Assembly: GCF_008711155.1 (NCBI RefSeq)
Contig: NZ_VUYQ01000003.1
Span: forward strand, 186,001 to 250,000
DNA from: Dechloromonas sp. CZR5
Lineage (GTDB): Bacteria; Pseudomonadota; Gammaproteobacteria; Burkholderiales; Rhodocyclaceae
Direction: 5' to 3'
Length of the DNA: 64,000 nucleotides
Every line of letters starts with the position of its first letter. The stretch's first letter is position 1. This document shows, in pieces, positions 30,653-39,673 of the stretch. Below the pieces are notes generated by a model. That model ran no database searches. It was given only the letters and a program-made list of their open reading frames with translations, and had not been told where the DNA came from. Position numbers and translations under genes: made by a program.

Positions 30653-31729
30653 ATGCAAAAAATTCTTACTGGCCGCAATCTGTGGCTGGCCGTTGGTCTT
30701 GTCGTCGCGGCTCTCTCCGCTCACGCGGGCTGGATTGATCCGAACATGGTTGATCCGAACATGGCCATTGCGTTCGGTGCCATCGGCGCCACGCAGATGA
30801 GCAACAGCCAGGCCCGCGTCATCGATCCGATCCTGTCGGAAGTTGCGCAGGGCTATCGCAATGCCGACATGGTCGGCCTCAACCTCTTCCCGTATGTGCC
30901 GGTTACCTCGCGCGGTGGCAAGATCATTGCCTTCGGCAAGGAAGATTTCGCGCTGTACAACACGCAACGTGCGCCGGGTGCCAACACCAAGCGTATTCAG
31001 TTTGGCTATGCGGCCGGAAACTATACCCTCGAGCAGCATGCCCTTGAGGCGGTCGCTCCGTGGGAGCTTCAGCAGGAAGCCTCGGTCGTTGCCCAGGTCA
31101 ATCTGGCCAACATGGCCGTCCGCAAGGTGCAGAACATCATCGCTCTGCGTCTGGAAAAGGCTCAGGCCGATATCGCGACCACGGCCGCCAGCTACGCCGC
31201 TACCAACAAGATAACCCTGTCCGGTGCCAGCCAGTGGTCTGACTACTCCGGCACCTCCAATCCTTCCAAGGATATCGAGACCGGCAAGGAAGCCATTCGC
31301 TCCCAGATCGGTCGCCGTGGCAATACCGTCGTGCTGTCCGCTCAGGCTTTCAAGGCGGCCAAGCAGCATCCGTCCATCATTGACCGGATCAAGTACACCG
31401 GTCGCGATGTCATTACTGCCGAAATGCTTGCTGCGCTGTGGGATGTCGATCGCGTGGTGGTCGGCGATGCCGTTTATGCGGACGCTAGCGGCACCTTGAC
31501 CGATGTCTGGGGCAAGTTTGTGGTCGTTGCCTATACCAACCTCAGTGGCGTGGCGGATTTCGGTGAGCCAACCTATGGCTACACCTACCGTCTGGATGGC
31601 GCGCCATTCGTCGAGGAAGGCTACGCCGACAAGAATGCCAAGTCCGACATCTATCCGGTGACGGATGAAGTCGCACCGGTTCTGACGGCGGCTCTGTCCG
31701 GTTATCTGATCAGCAACGCCGTCGCCTAA
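30653..31729 (+). CDS. major capsid protein
   Basis: A HK97/lambda GpE-like capsid protein of 358 residues: DPILSEVAQGYRNADMVG, LFPYVPVTSRGGKIIAFG, an AVAPWELQ-like helix region, KIITLSGASQWSDY-type segment and VVVGDAVYAD. The first 26 residues (MQKILTGRNLWLAVGLVV, then AALSAHAG) read like a secretion signal, which is unexpected for a capsid protein. ATG 30653 fits the AGGAG site better than ATG 30647. A strong hairpin follows the gene. Confidence 0.88.
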   Translation: MQKILTGRNLWLAVGLVVAALSAHAGWIDPNMVDPNMAIAFGAIGATQMSNSQARVIDPILSEVAQGYRNADMVGLNLFPYVPVTSRGGKIIAFGKEDFALYNTQRAPGANTKRIQFGYAAGNYTLEQHALEAVAPWELQQEASVVAQVNLANMAVRKVQNIIALRLEKAQADIATTAASYAATNKITLSGASQWSDYSGTSNPSKDIETGKEAIRSQIGRRGNTVVLSAQAFKAAKQHPSIIDRIKYTGRDVITAEMLAALWDVDRVVVGDAVYADASGTLTDVWGKFVVVAYTNLSGVADFGEPTYGYTYRLDGAPFVEEGYADKNAKSDIYPVTDEVAPVLTAALSGYLISNAVA

Positions 31730-31760
31730 TAACCCCTGAAGGGCATTTCGCCCGCACCGC

Positions 31761-31800
31761 ATCGCCCCGGCCGGGAAGCACTGCCGGCCGGTTGGGCGAT
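31761..31800 (+). other. strong stem-loop after the capsid gene
   Basis: ATCGCCC and GGCCGG (31761-31774) pair with CCGGCC and GGGCGAT (31784-31800), with a small bulge. There is no T run, so it more likely stabilises the capsid mRNA 3' end or limits read-through than acts as a full terminator. Confidence 0.6.
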
Positions 31801-31813
31801 CAAGGAGAATTCA

Positions 31814-32080
31814 ATGGCCAAGAAAAAATACGTAGTGCAGACGCCTGTACGCCACGATGGCAAGGATTACGCGCCGGGCGAATCCATCGATCTCGACATT
31901 CCAGACGATCACTATCTGCTGACCGATGGCGCCGTCGCGGATGGAAAAGTCGTCAAGGTGGCGAGTAAAGCAAAAACGGATTCCGCAGCTGAAGCCGCCG
32001 CTGCCGCTGAAGCCGCCGCTGCTGCTGAAGCTGAAGCTGCTGCTCGCAATCAATCGAACGAACCCGGGCAGGATCAATAG
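31814..32080 (+). CDS. small phage head protein, FI-like position
   Basis: An 88-residue protein with a beta-rich N-terminus (KKYVVQTPVRHDGKDYAPGE) and an Ala/Glu repeat helix in the second half. Short proteins with this DGKDYAPGE pattern are common after phage capsid genes and sit where lambda FI lies. The function is not established. Confidence 0.7.
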   Translation: MAKKKYVVQTPVRHDGKDYAPGESIDLDIPDDHYLLTDGAVADGKVVKVASKAKTDSAAEAAAAAEAAAAAEAEAAARNQSNEPGQDQ

Positions 32081-32083
32081 AGC

Positions 32084-32362
32084 ATGTGGAATGCCGCCGA
32101 CCGCGCTGCGCTGATCGATCCGGACCTGCCGGGCTACGCGCTCGCCGTCAAGACCGATCTGAGCGTGGTCGCCGGCTTGTTTCGCCGTACCCCTTCCGAC
32201 GCCCTTGGCATCGTTCGGGGAAACAACCCGGTCTTTTTCTGCGAAGAGTCGCCCGCTCCGCTTCGCAACGAATCCCTGGTGATTGACTCGGTTACCTATC
32301 GGGTCGCCGGAAGGAGTCCGGATGGGCAGGGCTTCGTGTCGCTTGACCTGGAGAAGGTCTGA
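32084..32362 (+). CDS. head-tail joining protein, FII-like
   Basis: A 92-residue protein (MWNAADRAALIDPDLPGYA, then a beta-rich C-terminus ending RVAGRSPDGQGFVSLDLEKV). Size, order and the G-G-Y/F-SL-L end match head-tail joining proteins of lambda-like phages. The stop overlaps the next start (TGATG). Confidence 0.68.
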   Translation: MWNAADRAALIDPDLPGYALAVKTDLSVVAGLFRRTPSDALGIVRGNNPVFFCEESPAPLRNESLVIDSVTYRVAGRSPDGQGFVSLDLEKV

Positions 32363-32835
32363 TGTCCCACGTTGCCGACCGCATTCTTGCCGCCGTTCTG
32401 AACAATCTGTCCGGTATTCCTGGCATCGCAACCGTCGACATCAAGCCGCTGGATCTTCTCGAGGAAGATCAACTGCCGGCGGTACTGATCGACGAGATCG
32501 ACGATGAAGTGCAGTCCGGTTACCTGCCGGGTCATTTCCCCGTCGATACAACCCGCAAGCTGTCATTCGTCGTGAAGGTTTGCCTGATGGCAGCCGCCAC
32601 TGATTTCAAGCTGCTGATCGGCGGCCTGCATGAGCTTGTTGAGCTGGCTCTGGTCGGCTCCGAATCCGCTGTCAGCCTCAATGGGCTGCTGACCCGTGGA
32701 TTGATGGTCCATGGCGGTTCCCTGTTTTCTGATTCCGAATCGCTGCAGCAGCCGGTCGGCGGCTGGCGAATTCCCGTTACCTGCACTTACAACCTGCGCT
32801 CGGACCAGCCGGGCAAAACCGAGAAGGAGCTTTAA
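32362..32835 (+). CDS. tail terminator-like protein (GpU position)
   Basis: A 157-residue alpha-beta protein (VADRILAAVLNNLSGI, LPAVLIDEIDDEV, KLSFVVKVCLMA, GGWRIPVTCTYNLRSDQPGK) with the pattern of tail terminator/minor tail proteins that cap the tail tube. It sits between the joining protein and the tube protein. Confidence 0.72.
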   Translation: MSHVADRILAAVLNNLSGIPGIATVDIKPLDLLEEDQLPAVLIDEIDDEVQSGYLPGHFPVDTTRKLSFVVKVCLMAAATDFKLLIGGLHELVELALVGSESAVSLNGLLTRGLMVHGGSLFSDSESLQQPVGGWRIPVTCTYNLRSDQPGKTEKEL

Positions 32836-32837
32836 TC

Positions 32838-33581
32838 ATGAGTTTTATCGGCACCGGCAAGATCAAGCTTGCCGCCTACGCTTCCGGCGTATCGTTCGCT
32901 CTGCGCAAATTCATCGATACCGGCAATGCGTCGACGCTCGAATACACCTTCTCCGAAGAAAAGAAGGAGCTCAAGGATTATCAGGATCCGGCCGGCGGCG
33001 TGGCGGCATCGGTCTCGAAGGTGGACAAGGTCGAAGGCAAGATGACGCTGCGCAAGATCAGCGCGGCCAATCTGGCGATGGCGCTGTGGGGAACAAGCAG
33101 CGTGCTGAACACCACGGCGATCACCGGTGAGGCGCATGTCATCAATGCGGATTCCTTCATTCCGACCAACCGCCTGATCAACACCAGCGTCGCGCCGGTG
33201 GTCAAAAAAGGTGCGACGGTTGTCGCCGCTGGCGATTACACCGTCTCGAAGGGCGGTATCACGATTGCCGCAACGATTGGCACGGCTGGCGTTGTCAATG
33301 GCGATTCGATCACGATCGATTACACCCCGCTTGCCTCGCTCGACGTGCAGGCCCTGGTCAGCAGCGCGCCCGACATGTCGCTCTTCTTCGAAGGGGTCAA
33401 CGCCGTTGACGGCAAGTACTGCACCGACCGACTGTTCAAGATCAAGCTCGGCACGGCCAGCAACATTTCGCGTATCGGCGATGACTTCGCGTCGCTCGAT
33501 ATAAGTTTCACGGTCCAGAAGGATACGACCGTCACCGGCGCCGGCATCAGCCAGTTCCTGAAGCTGGAAATCGAGACTTAA
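32838..33581 (+). CDS. major tail tube protein
   Basis: A 247-residue beta-rich protein: MSFIGTGKIKLAAYASGV, then YTFSEEKKELKDYQDPAGG, and a C-terminal LDISFTVQKDTTVTGAG segment. It has the fold pattern and position of siphovirus tail tube proteins, directly before the tail chaperone and tape measure genes. AAGGAG precedes the ATG. Confidence 0.82.
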   Translation: MSFIGTGKIKLAAYASGVSFALRKFIDTGNASTLEYTFSEEKKELKDYQDPAGGVAASVSKVDKVEGKMTLRKISAANLAMALWGTSSVLNTTAITGEAHVINADSFIPTNRLINTSVAPVVKKGATVVAAGDYTVSKGGITIAATIGTAGVVNGDSITIDYTPLASLDVQALVSSAPDMSLFFEGVNAVDGKYCTDRLFKIKLGTASNISRIGDDFASLDISFTVQKDTTVTGAGISQFLKLEIET

Positions 33582-33584
33582 GCG

Positions 33585-33929
33585 ATGGCCTCGTTTCCCG
33601 TCCCGGTCGGCAGCAAAACGGTCAATGTCATCGAACTGACCGTTTTGCAGGTTCGCGAATGGATTGCCGCAGTGGAGGCCGGCGACATTGTCGACCCCCT
33701 GCGCGCACTGGTTCTCGACGATTGCACGCTCGATGATCTGGCGCGCATGTGCGACTTCAGTGGTGACGATCTCGAGCAATTCACGCATGCCGAACTGCTC
33801 GCCATCCGCGACAAGGCAAGGGCACTGAATCCCCATTTTTTCAGGGTGAGGGAGGCGCTTGCCCGCGTCTCCCTCCAGATCACGGCCGGTCTCGCCTCGC
33901 TGGATTCGACCGCGACATCGCAATCATGA
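33585..33929 (+). CDS. tail assembly chaperone (GpG-like)
   Basis: A 114-residue protein between the tube and tape measure genes, the canonical slot for GpG-type chaperones. It has a helical core (VLQVREWIAAVEAGDIVDPL, DDLARMCDFSGDDLEQF). Its stop overlaps a tiny frame (33926) that could be the counterpart of GpT; whether a frameshift fuses them cannot be judged. Confidence 0.7.
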   Translation: MASFPVPVGSKTVNVIELTVLQVREWIAAVEAGDIVDPLRALVLDDCTLDDLARMCDFSGDDLEQFTHAELLAIRDKARALNPHFFRVREALARVSLQITAGLASLDSTATSQS

Positions 33930-34015
33930 CCACGGCCGGGCATCCCAATCTGCTCGGCTACCCCTATCGACTCTACATAGCGGCACTGGAGATTCGTAAC
34001 CGTGGCAAAGCCTGA
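33926..34015 (+). CDS. 29-residue frame between chaperone and tape measure
   Basis: ATG 33926 overlaps the chaperone stop (ATGA), and the frame MTTAGHPNLLGYPYRLYIAAL onward ends inside the tape measure start region. It lies where many phages encode the second tail chaperone. It is short, so it is only tentatively real. Confidence 0.45.
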   Translation: MTTAGHPNLLGYPYRLYIAALEIRNRGKA

Positions 34016-36200
34016 AGCCAACATCACTATCAGCGCCGACGCCACGGGTGTCACCAAGGCTGTCGCCGTTGCCAAAGGGTCGCTGAGCCAGCTGCAAAAG
34101 CAGTTATCAGCCTTGCAGGCATTATCAGCAACGGCATTTCCTTCGCTTGGTTTAGGTTCCGTTGCTGGAATTGCCACTGTTGCTGCCGCATCGCTCGCTA
34201 CTCTAGTAAAGGTTGCTGCCGACTACGGTGATCAGCTGGACAACATGAGCCAGCGTACAGGGGTGGCTGTTGAGGAGCTTGCCAAACTGCAATATGCCGC
34301 CAAGCTTTCCGATACAACGACTGAGTCGCTGGGAAAAGGACTTGCCTACCTGTCTGGTCTGGTTGTTTCAGCGGCCAATGGAACCAAAGAATCAGCTGCC
34401 CTATTTGAAAAGTATGGCATTGCTGTCCGTAATACCGATGGTTCTGTTCGCGATATCAATGAGGTCATGTACGACCTGGCGGATATTTTTGCGGCTCTTC
34501 CCGATGGCACGAACAAAACGGCATTGGCCGTCGACTTCTTTGGCAAGAAGATGGGGGCTGAACTTATTCCGCTGTTGAATCAAGGAAGCGCAGGATTAAA
34601 GGCGCTTGGTGACGAGGCGGAGCGTATAGGTCTAGTTCTTGGACCGGAACAGGCAAAGGCGGCCGCAGATTTCAATGACAACCTCGATCGACTAGCTGCG
34701 ATGTCGAAGGCTGCCGGTGTGTCCATCGGTACGCTGTTGGTCCCTGCGGTCAATACATTCCTGCAAAAACTGGTCTTTGCCCGGTCGAACAAGCTGTCTA
34801 TTGGGCAGATTCTTTTTGATGTGCTGCCCGATCAGGGCGCGACGATTGCCGAACAGATCAAGAAAGTTCAGGCCCAGCTGGATAGTCTCAATTCCACCAA
34901 GGGCAACAAGACGAAACAAGCATTCTCCGGCATGACCGATGCCGATATCGATGCGGAGATCGCCAAGCAGCAGAAGCTGATGAATTACCTGCGCGACCAG
35001 CAAAAGCTGATCGATGGCGACCAGGATGCATTGAACAATAAGCGCCTGAACCAACAGGCGCAGCTGGCTCTCAAGTTGCAGAAGCTCGAGAAATTGCGCG
35101 CAATCGCGGCTGGCGAAGCTTCAGCGGATATTCTGAAGTCCGACAAGGAACTCAATGCGGCGCGGCTAAAAGAGGCGGAGTCGCTGCGGGATGCGTTGCG
35201 CGCTGCTTACCAGTCGTCGGTCGAGGAGGCACGAAAGGCATCCGATGAGGCTTCCAGGCTCACGGACAAGGCCCGCGCAAAACGCAACAGCACGGCGGAC
35301 AAGATTTATGACAAGTCGCTCAATGGCCTGTCTGAAGAAGAAAAGGCCGCGGCGAATGCCCAGCAGGCACAGAATCTGTACGACGAGGGAAGATACTACG
35401 CCGCTGCAGCCGCTGCTGCCCAGCTGGACGGCCGTCTCAAGCAAATGGAGCAGTACGCCAAGAAGGCTGACGAATTCCTGTCGCGGGCCGAATCGTATGC
35501 CGATAAATCAGGAAATACTGATTTGATGGCCCAGATTGGTGAGGCACAGGCCCGCGCGATCGATGCGCAGGCCAAGGCCAAGGAACAGGAGGCTAAGGAT
35601 CTCGAGAAACGTGCCGCCGATCAGATGGCGACGCTCAATGCCGTCGAAGCCAAGATCAGTGATCTCAAGAAGGCTGCCACGAATTTCGAGATCAAAGCTG
35701 ACATCACCAACCTGGAATCAGATATCGGGAAGATCCGGGCCGAGATCGAGAAGGGCGCCACCATGCCCATCAAATTCAATCCGGTCGGATCGCCAGAGGC
35801 GATTGCTGCAGCGAAGACTTCAAACATATCAGCCGCTGACCTTCCCGGCTTGTCATCCGGCGGTTACACCGGGCCCGGCGGCAAGTATCAGGTCGCCGGC
35901 ATCGTGCATGCCGGAGAGTATGTCCATCGGCAGGAAGTCGTTCGCCAGCCGGGCGCCTTGGCCTTCCTGGCGCGTTTCAACCAGATCGGCATGAAGGCGC
36001 TGGCCGGGTATGCCGATGGCGGCCTGGTGACGCGTATGAATCTGCCTGCCGTGTCGGATCCAGTCGCCGCCAAGTCCAGCACCACACTGGTATTCGACTT
36101 CGGGAAGCAGGGCCGCTACCAGGCAGAGGCAAAGGTCGACGATGCCCAGAGGATCGTCAATGTATTCAAGAAGGCTGCTCTGGCTGCGGGGATAAGATAA
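34002..36200 (+). CDS. tail tape measure protein
   Basis: A 732-residue protein that sets tail length and is ejected with the DNA. It has hydrophobic segments near the N-terminus (SLGLGSVAGIATVAAASLATL), a TMP motif region (DNMSQRTGVAVEELAKLQYAA and GLAYLSGLV), long helical coiled coils (about 270-590), and a C-terminal segment GYTGPGGKYQVAGIVHAGEYV typical of these proteins. It starts at GTG with GGAG about 10 bp upstream. The size suggests a siphovirus tail of moderate length. Confidence 0.92.
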   Translation: MAKPEANITISADATGVTKAVAVAKGSLSQLQKQLSALQALSATAFPSLGLGSVAGIATVAAASLATLVKVAADYGDQLDNMSQRTGVAVEELAKLQYAAKLSDTTTESLGKGLAYLSGLVVSAANGTKESAALFEKYGIAVRNTDGSVRDINEVMYDLADIFAALPDGTNKTALAVDFFGKKMGAELIPLLNQGSAGLKALGDEAERIGLVLGPEQAKAAADFNDNLDRLAAMSKAAGVSIGTLLVPAVNTFLQKLVFARSNKLSIGQILFDVLPDQGATIAEQIKKVQAQLDSLNSTKGNKTKQAFSGMTDADIDAEIAKQQKLMNYLRDQQKLIDGDQDALNNKRLNQQAQLALKLQKLEKLRAIAAGEASADILKSDKELNAARLKEAESLRDALRAAYQSSVEEARKASDEASRLTDKARAKRNSTADKIYDKSLNGLSEEEKAAANAQQAQNLYDEGRYYAAAAAAAQLDGRLKQMEQYAKKADEFLSRAESYADKSGNTDLMAQIGEAQARAIDAQAKAKEQEAKDLEKRAADQMATLNAVEAKISDLKKAATNFEIKADITNLESDIGKIRAEIEKGATMPIKFNPVGSPEAIAAAKTSNISAADLPGLSSGGYTGPGGKYQVAGIVHAGEYVHRQEVVRQPGALAFLARFNQIGMKALAGYADGGLVTRMNLPAVSDPVAAKSSTTLVFDFGKQGRYQAEAKVDDAQRIVNVFKKAALAAGIR

Positions 36201-36641
36201 ATGGCGATTCCGTCCTTGATAATCGCTGGCATCGATCTGTCCATCATTGGCTGGCTCGAATTCTCCCAGCGCATCGAACCGATTGGTGGATCAACTACGC
36301 GTCGCATGGCGAATGGCGCGGCGTTCAAGATGAAGCACTGGGGTAAGCATCGCATCACCCTGTCTGCTGCCGGCTGGGTTCCAGCGCCGCTTAATGCCAT
36401 CGATTACGGTCAGTCGTTTGAGATCGAATTACCGTATCCCGAGTCTTTCCGGATTGGCGAGCAATTGCCGGCCGGATGGTCTCAACGTGCTGCGCCATGG
36501 GATGAAAAGTTTGTGACTGACCAGGCTGGCGTCGCTATGCGCCTGGTCTGGCCAAAAATGACCGTGATCACAGACGGTCCGATCAAATCCAGCGATCAGA
36601 GCGCGACGCGGTCGTGGGAACTCGTTTGCGAGGAAATATAG
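36201..36641 (+). CDS. phage tail protein, 146 residues
   Basis: A 146-residue beta-rich protein (SIIGWLEFSQRIEPIGGSTT, KHRITLSAAGWVPAPL, MRLVWPKMTVITDGP) directly following the tape measure gene with no gap. It probably belongs to the distal tail. The family is not firmly recognised. Confidence 0.68.
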   Translation: MAIPSLIIAGIDLSIIGWLEFSQRIEPIGGSTTRRMANGAAFKMKHWGKHRITLSAAGWVPAPLNAIDYGQSFEIELPYPESFRIGEQLPAGWSQRAAPWDEKFVTDQAGVAMRLVWPKMTVITDGPIKSSDQSATRSWELVCEEI

Positions 36642-36643
36642 TC

Positions 36644-37072
36644 ATGGCAATCAAGCATAAGAAGGTATCCGGTGCGCCGAATGTTGATTTCCAGCATATA
36701 GGCGGCGGAGACTGGGATGATAACCATCTATACACGGCCGGTACGCCATTTGTCGCTGGTCGCTTCTCAGCCTTTTTCGATGGTTCGACGCTGGCAAAAA
36801 ACCAGTCTTCATCGTTTTTTTATTTTAATAAAACACAGGATGGCGGCTATAAGTTGCTTGTCGATCGTGACCAATTGCCGGTTCCGATTGGCGCGACAGT
36901 GAGGTTTTCCGGCGTTGCATCTATTTTTCCATTGCCTTTGCCGGCCGGCTGGTCATTTGATTGTTATGCCGAAGACGGGGCAATTGATTTCCAGTTTTTG
37001 TATAACAATGACCCGGCTGACCCTGGTTTTACATGGCGCGTTGAAGGCGCTTTATTTGCCGAGGTTGTCTGA
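36644..37072 (+). CDS. phage tail protein, 142 residues
   Basis: A 142-residue protein, MAIKHKKVSGAPNVDFQHIGGGDWDDNH, then beta-rich. The HKKVSG/GGGDWDDNH opening resembles the N-terminal repeat of phage tail fibre and hub-associated proteins. This gene is more AT-rich than its neighbours, suggesting separate acquisition. ATG 36644 is preferred over 36614. Confidence 0.65.
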   Translation: MAIKHKKVSGAPNVDFQHIGGGDWDDNHLYTAGTPFVAGRFSAFFDGSTLAKNQSSSFFYFNKTQDGGYKLLVDRDQLPVPIGATVRFSGVASIFPLPLPAGWSFDCYAEDGAIDFQFLYNNDPADPGFTWRVEGALFAEVV

Positions 37073-38961
37073 TGTCTGCGTTCGACTCGGCATTCGATTC
37101 GTCGTTTGATGTCGCGTCCGGTGGCGGCGGTATAGTTGTTCCTGACCCAGTTCTTGTCGGGTCGCTATCTGTCTCGTTTCAATGTCGAATTTCAGTTGTT
37201 AATCCGCTGTTGTTCGACTCGTCAGCTGGCGCAGTGAGTTGGTATGCGACGGTTATGGTCGGTGGTCTGGATGTGTCAAGCCATCTATGCGGGCAGGTTC
37301 AGATCAGTGGCGGCGAGTCGGAGTCGAGAGTTGCTTCGTTCTCATTGATACCGCAGTCAGTCGCGCAACTTGATTCGTTTGAGTCGGCGCCGGTTACCAT
37401 TGATCTGACATTATTCAGGCCTGGTCAGACAGCGACTTATCGTCGCTTTACTGGTCGCGTTGAGACGGTCAATTTCAATCCGGCGGAGCGCCTTGCAAGC
37501 ATCGCTTGTCGGGATGGCTATCAGGAACGCATCAAGGCCATCAGGTCGGCGGCGGAGGCCGCGGCATTGACGGGCGGGCTGGCCGTTTCCGATCAGAAGG
37601 TCATGGCGTGGATCGATAGCGATCCTGACCCCGTCGGATATTTCAACAACCTCCTGCAGACCATGCGGGGTTGTGTCGCGATTGATTCGTCCGGTTTATG
37701 GCAAGCCATTCCATGGAACATCGGCACGCCATCGGTGTCGTTCGATGACAGCGAAATCATGGACAGCAGCATGACGCTAAGCCGGCCAGATCGTGCCGAT
37801 GTCCCTGAGTCGATCGTGGCAACGCTCAACCATCGTTTTTACCGCCTGCACGCTGCAGCGGTTCATTTGGACTGGTCCTGTGTTAGTCGGTACGACATGG
37901 TCATCGATGGACTTCCGGCGGCGCCCAAATCAATGATCATGTCGGCACTCAATAACGCGAGTGGCTGGCTGGTAAAAGGCGAGGTCGCCATGACGGAGCC
38001 GCCTGTTGGCGGATCGCTCGTTCAGGTTGGTCCGCATTCTGTCTCCTATCTGACATCTTCACAGCAGGCCGCCTTGACTTGCCAGTCCTTTACAGCCTGG
38101 ATGTACCGTAGGTGGTATCAGCAGGTTGAGGTTCGTTATCGTGTCACCGTCGCAACGGGTGGCGCGTCGGAGCGCGATGAGTCGATCACTGCCAATATTG
38201 AGTCGACGTTCGATGCAGCCTCCTGGGAGTCCACTCCGACTGCAGAAACGTCGAACGGCATTTATGCCGCCAATGCCCCGGTCGTCTCCGTTCAAAAGAC
38301 CGGGTATGAAGGGCTCAAGGCGCCCTGGCCACAGATCAACCGGGCGCTGGATCACTATGCCGATCTGACACCGGCTGATATATCGATCAGTGTCGAGTAT
38401 GTCGTCGCGAAGGCGTTACACAAGGCGGCGGCTGGAGCCCGAAAGCAAACAATCCAGTTCGAGCGACCGCTCGATCCTCGCTGGGAAATCGGTAGTGTCA
38501 TCGGCGCCCATGCATATGGCGTTTCAGGCGTAGGTCAGCTGGTATCGTTCAAAGATTCACTTGATCACGACTCGGGAGAGGCTGTCAGCCAGTTTGTGCT
38601 GGCCTGCCCCAAGGGAAATTCAAGCCAGACCAATTTTTCTTCCAGCATCGTGCTGCCGCTGCCAGATGTTCAGCACAATTTTGGCATGTATCCGCTGAGC
38701 AACTGGTTCGGCGCCAGTACGCGGACGCTGCCAAATCCTCCGGAAGACCAGCTGGTCGGCTTCCTGTTCAACGTGCAGCCGTTGTCCGAGGCAACTTTCC
38801 CGGCCTACAGCACTTATGACGCGGCTGCACCGGTGTACAACCAGCAATTCAGAATCGTGATGCCTGGAATTCCGGCCAATGTCAGGGACCCGCTTGTAAT
38901 CGACCAGACCATTACGGCGACCATCAATATCGCCGGCAGCGGCGTCGAGGTTACTTTCTGA
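37072..38961 (+). CDS. large tail tip/hub-like protein
   Basis: A 629-residue protein beginning SAFDSAFDSSFD, followed by about 200 residues resembling baseplate hub domains (WYATVMVGGLDVSSHLCGQV, SFSLIPQS, RRFTGRVETVNFNPAERLASI). The rest is beta-rich, with WEIGSVIGAHAYGVSGVGQL late in the protein. It is the largest post-tape-measure protein and probably the tail hub. The ATG overlaps the previous stop. Confidence 0.72.
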   Translation: MSAFDSAFDSSFDVASGGGGIVVPDPVLVGSLSVSFQCRISVVNPLLFDSSAGAVSWYATVMVGGLDVSSHLCGQVQISGGESESRVASFSLIPQSVAQLDSFESAPVTIDLTLFRPGQTATYRRFTGRVETVNFNPAERLASIACRDGYQERIKAIRSAAEAAALTGGLAVSDQKVMAWIDSDPDPVGYFNNLLQTMRGCVAIDSSGLWQAIPWNIGTPSVSFDDSEIMDSSMTLSRPDRADVPESIVATLNHRFYRLHAAAVHLDWSCVSRYDMVIDGLPAAPKSMIMSALNNASGWLVKGEVAMTEPPVGGSLVQVGPHSVSYLTSSQQAALTCQSFTAWMYRRWYQQVEVRYRVTVATGGASERDESITANIESTFDAASWESTPTAETSNGIYAANAPVVSVQKTGYEGLKAPWPQINRALDHYADLTPADISISVEYVVAKALHKAAAGARKQTIQFERPLDPRWEIGSVIGAHAYGVSGVGQLVSFKDSLDHDSGEAVSQFVLACPKGNSSQTNFSSSIVLPLPDVQHNFGMYPLSNWFGASTRTLPNPPEDQLVGFLFNVQPLSEATFPAYSTYDAAAPVYNQQFRIVMPGIPANVRDPLVIDQTITATINIAGSGVEVTF

Positions 38962-39353
38962 TGGAAACCAGCTTCGGATTTTTCCTGGACCCGGCATGCA
39001 CCACGCCCATCGTGTCATCGGTCCAGTTTGTTCAGGCGATATCCAATCCGTCACCGGATAAGCGTGTCGTCTACTTTGGCAGTCCGCTGGCTGGTCGGTT
39101 TGCGGTGATGGCTGACGATAGCGACATCACGGCATCGATCAGTGGCCCGGCGGCCTCCAATGTCACCCTGGCCTTGTCCGAAGCTGATCTTGGCGTCAGG
39201 AACCCAGGGGCTGCATTGCCGATCGCGGCCCGGGTGGATGGCGGTCCCGCTGGCGTTGTCCCCATTTATATCCGCGCGCTCGATAGCACCCACGTTTCCG
39301 GCGAGCGCAGTTTTTTTATCAGCACGGCGATTTTTGAGGAGTGGTCTCAATGA
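38961..39353 (+). CDS. hypothetical tail protein, 130 residues
   Basis: A 130-residue beta-rich protein (METSFGFFLDPACTTPI, VVYFGSPLAGRFAVMA, VPIYIRALDSTHVSGE) resembling an immunoglobulin-like or adhesin-type module. The start follows the hub stop directly and the end overlaps the next gene (ATGA). Likely a tail-tip accessory. Confidence 0.6.
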   Translation: METSFGFFLDPACTTPIVSSVQFVQAISNPSPDKRVVYFGSPLAGRFAVMADDSDITASISGPAASNVTLALSEADLGVRNPGAALPIAARVDGGPAGVVPIYIRALDSTHVSGERSFFISTAIFEEWSQ

Positions 39354-39673
39354 GCAGCAAGGATCTGACAGAGGCTTTAGCGGCCCTGACGGAGCAGGGT
39401 GTTTCCTCGAAAAAGGAGCCCATGGTACCCCGCGGTTCAGTCACCTCTACGAAGTCATCTGCATTGTTGCCTGGTGGTGCTGCTACAGGTCGTGGCGGGT
39501 CGTCAGGTGCTGACCTGACAGAACTTTCCTATGCAAGCAGGACTTGGCACGATGCTGTTTTAATGCCGAGTACTGACGGTATCCTGTTTGCGCGCCTTGT
39601 GCCGGCAAAGACGGTTAAGTTCGTAGATGCAGGGGGAAATCAGGTCGTCTATGAATTCAAGGCGCCGCAATGA
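39350..39673 (+). CDS. hypothetical tail protein, 107 residues
   Basis: A 107-residue protein with a Ser/Gly-rich middle (SALLPGGAATGRGGSSGAD) and beta-rich C-terminus. ATG 39350 overlaps the previous stop, and its own stop overlaps the next start. The family is not recognised. Confidence 0.6.
   Translation: MSSKDLTEALAALTEQGVSSKKEPMVPRGSVTSTKSSALLPGGAATGRGGSSGADLTELSYASRTWHDAVLMPSTDGILFARLVPAKTVKFVDAGGNQVVYEFKAPQ

Noticed and set aside
30275..31762. 495-residue minus-strand open frame over the capsid genes
   Set aside because: It is antisense to the decoration and capsid proteins, which are supported by synteny and homology.
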